Assembly (NCBI GenBank): GCA_026702755.1
Contig: JAPPBX010000045.1
Span: 1 to 38,938, forward strand
Source: Candidatus Poribacteria bacterium
GTDB taxonomy: Bacteria; Poribacteria; WGA-4E; WGA-3G
Length of the DNA stretch: 38,938 bases
Reading direction: 5' to 3'
Made by a program: the position numbers and the translations under genes. This document shows, in pieces, positions 1 through 8,493 of the stretch. Position 1 is the first letter of the stretch, and each line of letters opens with the position of its first letter. The notes under the pieces are model-generated. The model had not been told where the DNA came from. It saw nothing but the letters and a program-made list of their open reading frames with translations, and did no database searches.

Positions 1-1437
1 ATGTTTGATAAAATAGTTCCCCGTAGTGAAGACTACGCAAAATGGTATACACAGGTTATCCGTCAAGCAGAAATGGCAGATTACGCACCCGTACGCGGCT
101 GTATGGTCGTACGTCCTTACGGTTACGCACTTTGGGAGAACGTCAAAGAGCAACTGGATATCCGTTTCAAGGAAACAGGACACCAAAATGCCGCATTTCC
201 CCTCTTCATTCCAATGAGTTTCATTGAGAAGGAGGCGGAACACGTTGAAGGCTTCAAACACGAGTTCGCCATTGTCACGCATGGCGGCGGAAAAAAGTTG
301 GAAGAGCCACTCGTGGTACGTCCGACATCTGAAACCATCATCGGCTACATGTATAGTCAATGGATCCAGTCTTACCGCGATCTGCCTGTGCTTATCAATC
401 AGTGGGCGAATGTTGTCCGATGGGAATTACGTACCCGTCTTTTCTTAAGGACGATGGAATTCTTCTGGCAAGAGGGGCATACCGCACACGCTACACATGA
501 AGAAGCGAAAGAAGAAACGCTCCGCATCCTCAATATCTACACCGATTTTGCTGTCAACGAAGCCGCTATACCCGTTATCCCCGGTCGCAAGAGCGAAAGC
601 GAAAAGTTTCCGGGTGCCTTGACATCCTATACTATTGAGGCGATGATGGGTGATAAACGCGCCCTTCAAGCTGGCACATCACACGACTTAGGACAAAACT
701 TCGCCAAAGCCTTCGATATTCAATACCTCGATGCCAACCAGAAACAGCAGCACTGCTGGACAACGAGTTGGGGGGTAAGTACCCGAATGATTGGAGCGAT
801 TATCATGGCACACGGGGACGACCAAGGATTAGTCCTACCCCCGAGACTCGCGCCCACGCAACTCGTCATCGTCCCAATTGTTCCGAAAAACAGAGATGAT
901 GCTAAGCAAACAGTCATGCAAGCCGTTGACGCAATCTGTGAGACCTTAGGTAGTGTCCGCTACCACGTTGATGACAGACACGACTACTCACCCGGATGGC
1001 GATTCAACGAATGGGAACTCAAAGGCGTGCCGCTGCGTATAGAAATAGGTCCTCGAGACTTGGAGAAACAGCAAATTGTCCTCGCACGACGCGATATACC
1101 GGGTAAGGAAGGCAAAACGTTCGTGCCGATTGATAACGCCGTCGAGACAGTGAAGCAGATGCTCGACACCATTCAAGCGGATATGCTCAAACGGGCGACG
1201 GACTTCCGAGATGCAAACACCTTTGAACCCCACACTTACGACGCATTCAAAGAAGTCATTGAAAATGGATTCGCTCGCGCACGCTGGTGTGGTGACACAG
1301 CATGTGAGGATCAGATCAGCGAGGAGACACAAGCAACTATCCGATGCATCCCGATGGAACAACCCGATGGTGGTGGTGAATGTATCGTCTGCGGTAAATC
1401 TGCAGAAGACATCGCAGTCTTTGCTCGTGCATACTAA
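1..1437 (+). CDS. proS: Prolyl-tRNA synthetase, short archaeal/eukaryote-like (type 3) form
   Basis: Cytoplasmic enzyme that charges tRNA-Pro with proline using ATP. The 478-residue product has class II synthetase motifs in order: motif 1 around residues 32-70 (GCMVVRPYGYALWENVK...), motif 2 around 107-162 (RPTSETIIGYMYSQW, then RTMEFFWQEGHTAH) and motif 3 around 260-283 (GVSTRMIGAIIMAHGDDQG). An anticodon-binding domain follows, then a C-terminal cysteine-containing zinc-type domain ending in Tyr. That length and tail, with no editing insertion between motifs 2 and 3, are known features of the ThrRS-like type 3 ProRS rather than the longer bacterial form. The ATG lies at the first base of the window, so upstream signals are unseen. 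The downstream 361-base gap is repeat-filled. Confidence 0.95.
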   Translation: MFDKIVPRSEDYAKWYTQVIRQAEMADYAPVRGCMVVRPYGYALWENVKEQLDIRFKETGHQNAAFPLFIPMSFIEKEAEHVEGFKHEFAIVTHGGGKKLEEPLVVRPTSETIIGYMYSQWIQSYRDLPVLINQWANVVRWELRTRLFLRTMEFFWQEGHTAHATHEEAKEETLRILNIYTDFAVNEAAIPVIPGRKSESEKFPGALTSYTIEAMMGDKRALQAGTSHDLGQNFAKAFDIQYLDANQKQQHCWTTSWGVSTRMIGAIIMAHGDDQGLVLPPRLAPTQLVIVPIVPKNRDDAKQTVMQAVDAICETLGSVRYHVDDRHDYSPGWRFNEWELKGVPLRIEIGPRDLEKQQIVLARRDIPGKEGKTFVPIDNAVETVKQMLDTIQADMLKRATDFRDANTFEPHTYDAFKEVIENGFARARWCGDTACEDQISEETQATIRCIPMEQPDGGGECIVCGKSAEDIAVFARAY

Positions 1438-1459
1438 ATTGGTCATCAGTTATCGGGAC

Positions 1460-1685
1460 GTAGGTTGGGTTGAGCGGTAAAACTACAGGCACATTTTCGC
1501 TATACACAGCGTTCCGTTCTTCAATGAACCCTTCGGGGAGATAGGTGCGGCGAAACCCAACATCCCAAACCGTGTCGGTATCATAATGCGTTGGATTTCA
1601 CTCGGTTTTTGGTGATTTCAGGTTTCTCTGCTGAAAACTGTACCGTATGCGATCTTTTAGTAGGTTCCCGTTCAACCCAACCTAC
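1460..1685. repeat. 226-bp element bounded by an 18-bp inverted repeat
   Basis: Left arm gtaggttgggttgagcgg (1460-1477) matches the reverse complement of the right arm at 1668-1685 at 17 of 18 positions. The interior has no convincing coding frame but contains a further cggcgaaacccaac stretch, a word that accompanies this kind of repeat in several bacterial phyla. It looks like a small non-autonomous (MITE- or REP-like) element between proS and sucD. No target-site duplication was obvious. With the ATAACTG-type repeat that follows, it fills the whole 1438-1798 gap. Confidence 0.6.
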
Positions 1686-1732
1686 AGGACTACAAGGCAT
1701 TAACTGACGGCTGAAAGGATTACGCAGTAATC

Positions 1733-1790
1733 CGTACTGATAACTGAAAACTATGAAAACTGATAACCGATAACTGATAACCGACAACCA
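1733..1790. repeat. ATAACTGATAACCG-type dispersed repeat upstream of sucD
   Basis: Degenerate tandem copies of ctgataactgaaaac and gataaccgataactg run up to eight bases before the sucD start. The same word family appears near 6786-6860, 24671-24787, 26041-26123, 27825-27920 and 38415-38570. No clear Shine-Dalgarno for sucD is left between the repeat and its ATG. Confidence 0.7.
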
Positions 1791-1798
1791 TAAAAAAT

Positions 1799-2704
1799 AT
1801 GAGTATACTTGTTAACAAAAATACAAAAGTAATCGTTCAAGGCATCACAGGTCGTTCTGGACGTTTTCATACGGAGCAATGCGCAGCTTACGGCACGCAG
1901 ATCGTTGCGGGCGCGGTTCCCGGCAGAGGCGGGTCTGATGTAAACGGCATCCCCGTATATGACACTGTGGCAGACGGAGTTGCAGCAACAGGCGCAAACA
2001 CCTCGCTGATTTTCGTTCCTGCACGCTTCAATGCAGCCGATTCCGTGATGGAAGCCGCGGCAGCTGGGGTGTCGCTTATCGTCTGTATATCCGAACATGT
2101 CCCGGTCCTTGATATGGTTAAGGCGAAAGCGTACCTGAAGACAGGCAATTTTGACAATCCGTTTATCATCCCGAACGGTCCTCCGAGGCTCATCGGTCCG
2201 AACTGCCCCGGTATCATCACACCCGGCGAATGCAAAATTGGCGTAATGCCTGAGTTTGCTTACACCCCTGGCAACGTTGGCATCGTCTCCCGAAGTGGAA
2301 CGCTAACCTATGAAGCCGCCTACCAACTGAAACGACTCGGTATCGGACAGTCTACCTGTGTCGGTATCGGTGGTGATCCAGTGATCGGAACAAACTTCGT
2401 TGATGTTCTGAAACTTTTTGAGGCGGACGATGACACGCACGCCGTCGTTTTAATCGGTGAAATCGGCGGAACGGCTGAGGAAACAGCAGCACAGTTCGTG
2501 AAGGACGAAATGACGAAGCCAGTTGTCGGATTTATCGCTGGACAGACTGCTCCACCGGGCAAACGGATGGGACACGCAGGGGCGATCATCTCTGGTGGAC
2601 AAGGTACCGCTGCAGACAAAATTCAGGCACTCAAAAATGCTGGAATTGCCGTCGCAGATAGCCTCGCCACCATCGGCGAAACCGTAGCAAAGGTCTTGGC
2701 TTAA
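1799..2704 (+). CDS. sucD: Succinate--CoA ligase (ADP-forming), alpha subunit
   Basis: TCA-cycle enzyme subunit that carries the phosphohistidine intermediate and binds CoA; it works as a heterodimer with SucC. The 301-residue product starts with a Rossmann-type CoA-binding domain ([17 protein letters not shown]), continues with [19 protein letters not shown] near residue 140 and [10 protein letters not shown], and has the active-site histidine in [11 protein letters not shown] (His259). Length is typical for the family. No sucC lies next to it: the upstream neighbour is proS across a repeat-filled gap, so the beta subunit must be encoded elsewhere. panB follows 19 bases after the stop and may be co-transcribed. 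Confidence 0.96.
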   Translation: MSILVNKNTKVIVQGITGRSGRFHTEQCAAYGTQIVAGAVPGRGGSDVNGIPVYDTVADGVAATGANTSLIFVPARFNAADSVMEAAAAGVSLIVCISEHVPVLDMVKAKAYLKTGNFDNPFIIPNGPPRLIGPNCPGIITPGECKIGVMPEFAYTPGNVGIVSRSGTLTYEAAYQLKRLGIGQSTCVGIGGDPVIGTNFVDVLKLFEADDDTHAVVLIGEIGGTAEETAAQFVKDEMTKPVVGFIAGQTAPPGKRMGHAGAIISGGQGTAADKIQALKNAGIAVADSLATIGETVAKVLA

Positions 2705-2723
2705 GGCTGAGGCAAGGTAAAAA

Positions 2724-3551
2724 ATGAAGAAAGATATTGCTTATCTTCACACCAAAAAACAGCAGCAGCAACCGATCACTGTGCTAACCTGCTACGATTA
2801 TCCAACCGCTTGCCTACAGGACGAGGCAGGGATCGATATCGTTTTCGTCGGGGATAGCGTCGGCACCAATATCCTCGGTTATAAAAACGAGACAGAAGTG
2901 ACGATGGCAGATATGCGTCACCATCTCAAAGCGGTGCGCCGCGGTGTGACAGATGCCTACCTCCTCGTTGATATGCCTTACGCCGCCGATCGCGATGTGA
3001 AGCAAGCCGTTGCCAACGCGAAACTCTTCTTATCTGATGGGGCAGACGGTGTTAAATTGGAAGGCGGTATAGAAAAGGTTCCGATTGTTACCGCACTCGC
3101 CGAACAAGGTATGGAAATCTGCGCACACATCGGCCACAATCCGCAAATTCACGGCACCAAAGCAGCGACGCACGGAAAAACCTTTGCTAAAGCGAAACAA
3201 CTCATTGAAGCAGCAAGAGCACTCACGGAGGCAGGTGCGAAACTCATTGTCCTTGAGAAAATCACTGAGGAAGTGAGCCAAATCATAACCGAGAACGTTG
3301 ATATTCCCACCATCGGCATCGGGGCAGGGCGATATTGCGACGGACAAGTACTCGTCATCAACGATATATTAGGCATAGGTCCGCCCTTCAAACACGCCAA
3401 ACGCTACCAAGATTACAATCAGCTAACTTTTGAAGCAATCAGGCAATATCGCGAAGAGGTAGCAAACGGCACATTTCCCACAGATGCGAATACCTCACAT
3501 ATCCCCCCAGACAAACTTGAGCGAGTCCAGAAGTGGTTAAAGAACATCTGA
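2724..3551 (+). CDS. panB: 3-methyl-2-oxobutanoate hydroxymethyltransferase (ketopantoate synthesis)
   Basis: First committed step of pantothenate/CoA synthesis: it transfers a hydroxymethyl group from methylene-tetrahydrofolate to 2-oxoisovalerate. The 275-residue protein shows the family's TIM-barrel signatures: VLTCYDYPTACLQDEAGID near residues 19-38, metal-binding GDSVG, DMPY and KLEGG, AHIGHNPQ, and GIGAG followed by CDGQVLVINDILG. The conserved catalytic glutamate of this family appears as the E of LEKITEE. An AGGCAAGG stretch precedes the ATG. It is separated by 19 bases from sucD, so co-transcription of a CoA-using enzyme and a CoA-precursor enzyme is plausible. Confidence 0.96.
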   Translation: MKKDIAYLHTKKQQQQPITVLTCYDYPTACLQDEAGIDIVFVGDSVGTNILGYKNETEVTMADMRHHLKAVRRGVTDAYLLVDMPYAADRDVKQAVANAKLFLSDGADGVKLEGGIEKVPIVTALAEQGMEICAHIGHNPQIHGTKAATHGKTFAKAKQLIEAARALTEAGAKLIVLEKITEEVSQIITENVDIPTIGIGAGRYCDGQVLVINDILGIGPPFKHAKRYQDYNQLTFEAIRQYREEVANGTFPTDANTSHIPPDKLERVQKWLKNI

Positions 3552-3602
3552 ACGATCCGAGACATTACTTGAAGAGCAATGCACTCACAGAAAACAAGAT
3601 CA

Positions 3603-3616
3603 TGTCCTTAAGGACA
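3603..3616. repeat. 14-bp perfect palindrome TGTCCTTAAGGACA
   Basis: A perfect 14-bp palindrome in the 133-base gap between the convergent panB and the minus-strand gene ending at 3685. It has no loop and no T-run, so it is not a normal terminator. It could be a protein-binding site or chance. Confidence 0.3.
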
Positions 3617-3684
3617 TATTGATAACATCGAGTATAGCAATCACTCATGGCGAAGAGAATATCTTTGATGAACGGCTTTTTACT

Positions 3685-4464
3685 TTACTGAGACTTTTCT
3701 AACTTTTCTACCCAATCCTGCATGTTGCGCAACTGCGTACGAAGTTCGCTTGATCTACGCTTAGATTCAGCACGTGCTTCATTTTCTTGCCTTTCGGCTT
3801 CCTTTACTTGTGCCAACATTTCTGCAGCATCTTCGGAGTAAACTGCAAGGTTTTCCAAGGCTGCATTGCGTCGTAATTTTGCCTCTTTGAATGCTTCTAC
3901 TGCAGACTTAATCTGATCAGTATCCATGCGTTCAAAGGAAACAAGCACCTTTCCGAGTTCTTCTATTGCTGTTTGGTAATCTGAAGCTGCAAGTGCTTCT
4001 TTGGCCTCATGGGTTGCGGACACAGCCGGGTCAGTATCCTTAAAAGGAAATACCTTCTTGAGCCTTTCTTGTGCCGCTTGGTATTCTGATTCTGCTGTAA
4101 CGTACTTTTCAAATGCTTCGGCAGCTGCCGCATCTTCATCTGAAATTGCTTCTTGCAATATGAGGGCTACAGAATCCGTGTCTTCGCTATGGACCTGGCT
4201 GTCGTCAATTTTTTCAGACATTGCAGCACTATCTATATCTTCTGATTCTGCTATACCTTCAACCGATTCGCGAGGTTCTTGTATAGCGTCAGAAGGTGTT
4301 GGTTTTACCGACAAATCTGCAGGTTGTAGGGGGACACTTTTATACACCCGCTTCGGTTCAGCTTCCAGTATTTTCTGAGTAGGACGATGATGCCCAAAAT
4401 ACCAAACAGCAGTCGCACCTATTAAGGAAAGAGCAACGTAAATTGGCATAAGATACTTTCTCAT
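3685..4464 (-). CDS. Membrane-anchored alpha-helical protein of unknown function
   Basis: Not recognised as a named family. The 259-residue product has a short positive start (MRKY), one hydrophobic helix at about residues 5-23 (LMPIYVALSLIGATAVWYF) and then a long exported part. Residues 30-105 are acidic and Pro/Ser-rich with low complexity. Residues 105-259 are rich in Ala, Glu and Lys with heptad-like spacing and probably form helices or coiled coil, ending in a charged region around residue 225. The part around 150-190 (AKEALAASDYQTAIEELGKV) resembles a TPR-like helical hairpin. It is transcribed alone from a good promoter at 4511-4539 and is convergent with panB. A scaffold or envelope role is only a guess. 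Confidence 0.75.
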   Translation of the reverse strand: MRKYLMPIYVALSLIGATAVWYFGHHRPTQKILEAEPKRVYKSVPLQPADLSVKPTPSDAIQEPRESVEGIAESEDIDSAAMSEKIDDSQVHSEDTDSVALILQEAISDEDAAAAEAFEKYVTAESEYQAAQERLKKVFPFKDTDPAVSATHEAKEALAASDYQTAIEELGKVLVSFERMDTDQIKSAVEAFKEAKLRRNAALENLAVYSEDAAEMLAQVKEAERQENEARAESKRRSSELRTQLRNMQDWVEKLEKSQ

Positions 4465-4510
4465 TTTCAGACCCCTTATCTGTTGAAGGACAGGTTTCTA
4501 CCGTTACAAT

Positions 4511-4539
4511 AGTTTATCAGAATTTTCCAACCTTTTCAA
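4511..4539 (-). promoter_or_regulatory. Sigma70-type promoter for the gene at 3685-4464
   Basis: On the minus strand TTGAAA (4534-4539) and TAAACT (4511-4516) are separated by exactly 17 bases, about 45 bases upstream of the start codon at 4464. This is a visual match to the sigma70 consensus. Confidence 0.55.
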
Positions 4540-4609
4540 CATTACTTCAGATAACGTTTGGTCCTGTGGATAAACTTGCAGGAATGCAGCAATTGCTAAA
4601 ATCGGGATA

Positions 4610-5248
4610 CTAAACTACCTGTTCGTAGGTGAGGTAACAATACTCAACTACGTCAATGACACGTGCGCCTTCTAATCGGAGAGGCTCCTTGAAAAATGGT
4701 GCGTCCAATACCCATGTGTGGTATTCGCCTTGTTCGCCGCACGCGTCAATTGGTAGCTGCTTCAGTTCTGAAATGAGTTTAGCATCTAAATACCTACCAG
4801 CAATAGTCGGTTGAAAGTGTTTTTTGTAAGCGAGGGAGCAGACGACCTTAAATTTGTCGGAGATAAGGGTATCCAATATCGCGTGCCGATCCAATTCCCA
4901 TAATGGTTTATGTACCTCCGCCAAACCTGCAGCAACTCCCTCTATCCAATTCGGCATCCCGTCCACCGTAGAAATATCTCCCGTAATTAGCACCTCAATC
5001 CCGCTATCTTTAAGCGTCTCGATCTGTTGCCGGTAGCTCGGTTTATAGGGTTCAGAAATCGGTAAGAATTCAAGAGGAATCCCGATCTTTCGCGCCTGTA
5101 TTTCCATGAGTTCCGTTGGATGCGCGTAGAATTGTCGATTGTCTGCTGGAACGAAACAGACAAGTCTCCTTATATCGTAAAGATTTAAGGAGACTTGAAG
5201 TGCGAGGGCAGAATCTTTTCCACCTGTCCACAGGACGGCTGCTTTCAT
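4610..5248 (-). CDS. Dph6-like ATP-pyrophosphatase (PP-loop), second of two tandem paralogues
   Basis: Adenosine-nucleotide alpha-hydrolase fold protein of the Dph6/MJ0570 group. The N-terminus has the PP-loop LWTGGKDSAL, which binds ATP for adenylation-type chemistry. Further family motifs are LITGDISTVDG and GEQGEYHTWVLDAPFF near residues 170-190. In archaea and eukaryotes Dph6 amidates diphthine on EF-2, but bacteria lack diphthamide, so the substrate here is unknown. I start at Met5 of a slightly longer frame (alternative ATG at 5260) because the family normally begins a few residues before the PP-loop. The longer start would overlap the preceding paralogue's stop by 8 bases. It is the last gene of the trp-linked cluster. 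Confidence 0.85.
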   Translation of the reverse strand: MKAAVLWTGGKDSALALQVSLNLYDIRRLVCFVPADNRQFYAHPTELMEIQARKIGIPLEFLPISEPYKPSYRQQIETLKDSGIEVLITGDISTVDGMPNWIEGVAAGLAEVHKPLWELDRHAILDTLISDKFKVVCSLAYKKHFQPTIAGRYLDAKLISELKQLPIDACGEQGEYHTWVLDAPFFKEPLRLEGARVIDVVEYCYLTYEQVV

Positions 5249-5252
5249 CAAT

Positions 5253-6020
5253 TTACCCATCCAGCGGCACTACATCCGCATAGACATAAGTCGGTGAAAT
5301 GTTGCTGCTTGTGTGAATTTTGTCATCTTTATCCTTTGCGGAAACAATATCCCTCTGAACGACTTCTCCCGGTTTCGCCGCAACAGGTGAACTGAACATC
5401 GGTCCATCAACGACGCACGTATGGAATTCTCCGTTTTCGCCGAGCGGATCCACACCATCCGGTAAATCTGCGAGAAGCGCAGCATCAAACCATCGTCCTG
5501 CAAAATCAGCGGGGACTTTGGTAGGATTGAGGGCAGTGATAATAGCCCGCAAGCCAGAATCAATCATCTTTTCGGCGAGCAGCGTTGTGTCCTCTCCCCA
5601 TACCGGAAAAATCGGTGTAAAACCGGTCCCCTTGAGTTTATCCTCCCGATACTCACGAATATCTTCCAAGAAGAGATCACCGAATGCGAAATGCGACGCG
5701 CCCAGACCTTCAGGCAACGCTTCCACCTCAGCGAGGAATTTTCGCATCGCTTCTTCATAAATTGCGTTGGAACACGGATAGGGGATCGGTATCTCGTACA
5801 ACGGCACGCCGAGTTTCTCCGCCTGCTGTTTCAGCACCCATGCTGGTGTCGAGTGGATAGAAACACGATCAAACGTCTTTGTGACAGTCGTAAAAATACC
5901 GCGTACATCGTAGCGTTCCGGCTGTTGACGGAGCGTGTGAAGTGCCCACGCAGAATCTTTGCCCGAAGACCAAGAAACCAAAACCGGTATGGGTGTCGCC
6001 TCATTCGTTTGTTTTGTCAT
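5253..6020 (-). CDS. Dph6-like ATP-pyrophosphatase (PP-loop), first of two tandem paralogues
   Basis: A 255-residue homologue of the next gene, with PP-loop VSWSSGKDSAWALHTL at about residues 16-31, a central SHFAFGDLFLEDIREYRE motif, and GENGEFHTCVVDGPMF near residue 200. These are signatures of the Dph6/diphthine-ammonia ligase-like ATPase family. It lies 20 bases downstream of trpG and directly abuts its paralogue, so the two are probably translated together and may form a heterodimer. Because bacteria have no diphthamide, the acceptor of the activated group is unknown. Position in a his/trp transcription unit could mean a metabolite-repair or nitrogen-transfer job, but that is inference. 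Confidence 0.87.
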   Translation of the reverse strand: MTKQTNEATPIPVLVSWSSGKDSAWALHTLRQQPERYDVRGIFTTVTKTFDRVSIHSTPAWVLKQQAEKLGVPLYEIPIPYPCSNAIYEEAMRKFLAEVEALPEGLGASHFAFGDLFLEDIREYREDKLKGTGFTPIFPVWGEDTTLLAEKMIDSGLRAIITALNPTKVPADFAGRWFDAALLADLPDGVDPLGENGEFHTCVVDGPMFSSPVAAKPGEVVQRDIVSAKDKDDKIHTSSNISPTYVYADVVPLDG

Positions 6021-6040
6021 TGTTAAACCTTTCTGTTAAT

Positions 6041-6604
6041 CTATAGTGCCAAAAAGTTTGCCAACAGACTCTTTCCAGCAGCCGTCAAAATTGATTCCGG
6101 ATGAAATTGCACACCCCAGATAGGCAAATCCTTATGTCGAAGCCCCATGATTTCATCCTGATCTGTCCAAGCCGTGATCTCAAGGCAGTCCGGCAGTGTC
6201 TCTTTTTTGACGATAAGCGAATGGTAACGTGTCGCTTCAAATGGATTATCCAGTCCCTCAAAAAGTTCGAGACCATTATGTTCTATCATTGAGGTTTTAC
6301 CGTGCATCAACCGATCAGCCCTAACAACTTCGCCTCCGAACACGTCTCCGATGCACTGATGTCCGAGACAAACGCCCAAAATCGGGACTTTTCCGGCGAA
6401 GTGTTGTATGGTATCGTTGGATATGCCTGCTTCTTTCGGTGTGCAAGGCCCGGGTGAAATGACAATCCGTTCCGGTTCCAGAGTGTCTAACGCCTCTAAT
6501 CCAATCTTCCGACTCCGATGAACTTCCAGTTCAGCACCGAGTTCACCCAAATACTGAACCAAGTTATAGGTAAAGGAGTCGTAGTTATCAATCATTAAAA
6601 CCAT
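6041..6604 (-). CDS. trpG: Anthranilate/aminodeoxychorismate synthase glutaminase subunit
   Basis: Class I glutamine amidotransferase that supplies ammonia to TrpE for anthranilate, and in many bacteria also to PabB for p-aminobenzoate. The 187-residue protein has [20 protein letters not shown] at the start, the oxyanion strand [11 protein letters not shown], the nucleophile Cys79 in GVCLGHQ, and His168/Glu170 in VQFHPES, so the triad is intact. Length is standard. The start is supported by CGGAGA about eight bases upstream. It is separated from trpE by 240 bases holding a broken RidA-like fragment and part of a dispersed repeat. The first Dph6-like gene follows after 20 bases. Confidence 0.94.
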   Translation of the reverse strand: MVLMIDNYDSFTYNLVQYLGELGAELEVHRSRKIGLEALDTLEPERIVISPGPCTPKEAGISNDTIQHFAGKVPILGVCLGHQCIGDVFGGEVVRADRLMHGKTSMIEHNGLELFEGLDNPFEATRYHSLIVKKETLPDCLEITAWTDQDEIMGLRHKDLPIWGVQFHPESILTAAGKSLLANFLAL

Positions 6605-6643
6605 TTTTCTGTCTCCGAGTTAACAGGTGCTTTTCTAAAGCAG

Positions 6644-6785
6644 TTAGTCTTCAATTTCGACAATCATTTCAATTATAATTGGAGTCCCAAGCGGTAGTTG
6701 TACCATGCCGACTGCGGAACAGGCATGTCTGCTTCTCCTTTTGGAAACTGATCGTCAAACAACCTTGGATGTCCTCATCAAATCG
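6644..6785 (-). pseudogene. 3' remnant of a RidA/YjgF-family gene, frameshifted
   Basis: Reading the minus strand, one frame gives LFDDQFPKGEADMPV. After a one-base shift near 6708-6724 the next frame gives SAVGMVQLPLGTPIIIEMIV ending EIED and TAA at 6644-6646. Together they match the C-terminal pattern of RidA-family enamine/imine deaminases (a FP-G---P-R-AV-----LP-G--IEIE type ending). In-frame stops precede the first segment and no start is present, so only about the last 45 codons of the gene remain. The assignment is by eye. Confidence 0.5.
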
Positions 6786-6844
6786 CCACAGTAATAGTTA
6801 TCAGTTGTCAATTGCAAGTGATGTGTGGTTATGTAACGTTGATG
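6786..6844. repeat. ATAACTG-type dispersed repeat between trpE and trpG
   Basis: Contains tagttatcagttgtcaattg on the left and ttaactgaaaaccgctaactg running into the end of trpE on the right, an inverted arrangement of the words used by the other intergenic repeats. It sits next to the broken RidA-like remnant, so insertion of the element and gene decay may be connected. Confidence 0.55.
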
Positions 6845-8353
6845 TTAACTGAAAACCGCTAACTGTTCCTCAGCCAATGCGATAGCACTGAGCATCGCGC
6901 GCGCTTTACTGACGGTTTCGTAATACTCAGTTTCGGGTACTGAATCTGCGACGATACCACCGCCTGCTTGCACATAAGCGGTGCCATCTTTGATAACCGC
7001 GGTTCGGATCGTAATCGCTGTGTCTGAACTGCCAGAGAAACTGAAATAACCGACAGCCCCACCGTACGTGCCGCGCCGTGTAGATTCAAGTTCATCGATA
7101 ATTTCCATTGCCCGTACCTTCGGCGCGCCGGAGAGCGTGCCAGCGGGAAGGCATGACCGGAGGACATCAAAAGCCGTAAAATTTTCGCGCAACTGTCCAA
7201 TAACGTGCGAAACGATGTGCATCACATGTGAGAAACGTTCAACTATCATGAGCTCGGTGACTTCAACAGTGTGATATTCACAGACCCGACCAAGGTCGTT
7301 CCGTCCTAAATCCACAAGCATAACGTGCTCCGCGCGTTCCTTTGGATCGGCAAGGAGTATCCGTTCCAACTCTTTGTCTTCTTCTGGGGTTGTGCCACGC
7401 GGGCGTGTGCCCGCAATTGGAACGGTTTGGACAAGCCCATCTTCCACTCTTACCATCATTTCCGGTGATGCCCCCACAATATCAAAATCATCAAACTTCA
7501 GATAATACATATAGGGGGACGGATTGATCACTCGCAACGCCCGATACACATCAAATGAATCTACAGATACTGGACAACTGAACCGCTGCGAAAGGACGAC
7601 TTGGATAATGTCGCCTGCGGCTATGTATTCCTTAGCATGTCTGACCGCGGCTTCGTAATCGGATTTCGTGAGATTCGATTGGGGTTCGGATATGATTTTA
7701 TCATACCGCTCCTGATGTTCACCACTATCCGTGCGTAAATGCATTTCGGAAGCAGCTGCGAGCTTCTCGACTAATGCCTCAATTTTCGCGAGCGCATCCG
7801 CATAAGCCCCATCTACATCTCCATCAATATGTGCGTTCGCCACAACCTTAATCTGATGGTTCACATGATCAAATATCAAAATCGTCTCGGCAATCATGAA
7901 AAAGCAATCCGGAAGCTGCAGTTCATCTTCGGTACTATCTGGCAATTCCTCCACGAAGCGCACCATGTCATAACTCATATAACCCACCGCGCCCCCGTGG
8001 AATTTCGGTAACTCTTCAGTGTCAACAGGTCGGTAATCCTGCATCAATTCCTCAAGGACGCGCAAAGGATCCTCATATTCCTGAACTACCGTTTCGCCTT
8101 TTTCCAAATACTCAATGGTAACTTGATGCCCTTTACTATAGAAAAGCACCGAGGGTTGACTCCCTAAAAAAGAGTAGCGCGCAACGTTTTCACCACCTTC
8201 TACACTCTCCAACAAGAACGCATAATTGTCTGGCATCAATTTATAGAACGCAGATACCGGTGTCTCCATATCCGCCAAAATCGATCGGTATACTGGTATT
8301 GTGTTTCCTGATTTCGCTGCCTCGCGAAAATCTTCCAACGTCGGATAATACAT
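6845..8353 (-). CDS. trpE: Anthranilate synthase component I
   Basis: Chorismate-using subunit that makes anthranilate, the first step of tryptophan synthesis, with TrpG. I choose the ATG at 8353 (502 residues, MYYPTLEDFREAAK...) because AAAGGAG lies six bases upstream and family members start near this sequence; the open frame itself reaches back to 8410. The allosteric LLES motif (residues 47-50) that binds feedback tryptophan is present. The chorismate-binding domain shows VVLSQRFSCPV, GASPEMMVRV, PIAGTRPRG, LVDLGRNDLGRV, HIVSHVIGQL, LPAGTLSGAPKVRAM and QAGGGIVADSVPE. It probably shares the leader attenuator of hisI upstream, because only 140 bases and no terminator separate the two. Confidence 0.96.
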   Translation of the reverse strand: MYYPTLEDFREAAKSGNTIPVYRSILADMETPVSAFYKLMPDNYAFLLESVEGGENVARYSFLGSQPSVLFYSKGHQVTIEYLEKGETVVQEYEDPLRVLEELMQDYRPVDTEELPKFHGGAVGYMSYDMVRFVEELPDSTEDELQLPDCFFMIAETILIFDHVNHQIKVVANAHIDGDVDGAYADALAKIEALVEKLAAASEMHLRTDSGEHQERYDKIISEPQSNLTKSDYEAAVRHAKEYIAAGDIIQVVLSQRFSCPVSVDSFDVYRALRVINPSPYMYYLKFDDFDIVGASPEMMVRVEDGLVQTVPIAGTRPRGTTPEEDKELERILLADPKERAEHVMLVDLGRNDLGRVCEYHTVEVTELMIVERFSHVMHIVSHVIGQLRENFTAFDVLRSCLPAGTLSGAPKVRAMEIIDELESTRRGTYGGAVGYFSFSGSSDTAITIRTAVIKDGTAYVQAGGGIVADSVPETEYYETVSKARAMLSAIALAEEQLAVFS

Positions 8354-8359
8354 CAGTAA

Positions 8360-8366
8360 CTCCTTT
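8360..8366 (-). promoter_or_regulatory. Shine-Dalgarno that decides the trpE start
   Basis: AAAGGAG on the minus strand, six bases before the ATG at 8353. The alternative upstream ATG at 8410 has no comparable site. Confidence 0.75.
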
Positions 8367-8493
8367 TTCAAACCTTTAGCATCAAAGTGCTCAACTTTAT
8401 CGTACTGCATACGGCAGCACTATTTTTTATCTTTACAAAACTAAGCGATTTTCGAGTGGATACCAAGGTCCGAAAACTGAGAAATATCAAAGA

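Noticed and set aside
988-1446. 152-codon open frame antisense to proS
   Set aside because: It lies entirely opposite a clear proS and has no family motifs; open antisense frames are common here.
4507-4605. Minus-strand open stretch ending EVMLKRLENSDKLL after the second Dph6-like gene
   Set aside because: It has no usable start, and the same bases form the promoter of the next gene; possibly a decayed 3' end, but too little to call.
8354-8410. Upstream ATG of trpE at 8410
   Set aside because: It lacks a ribosome site, while the ATG at 8353 has AAAGGAG at ideal spacing and gives the usual family N-terminus.
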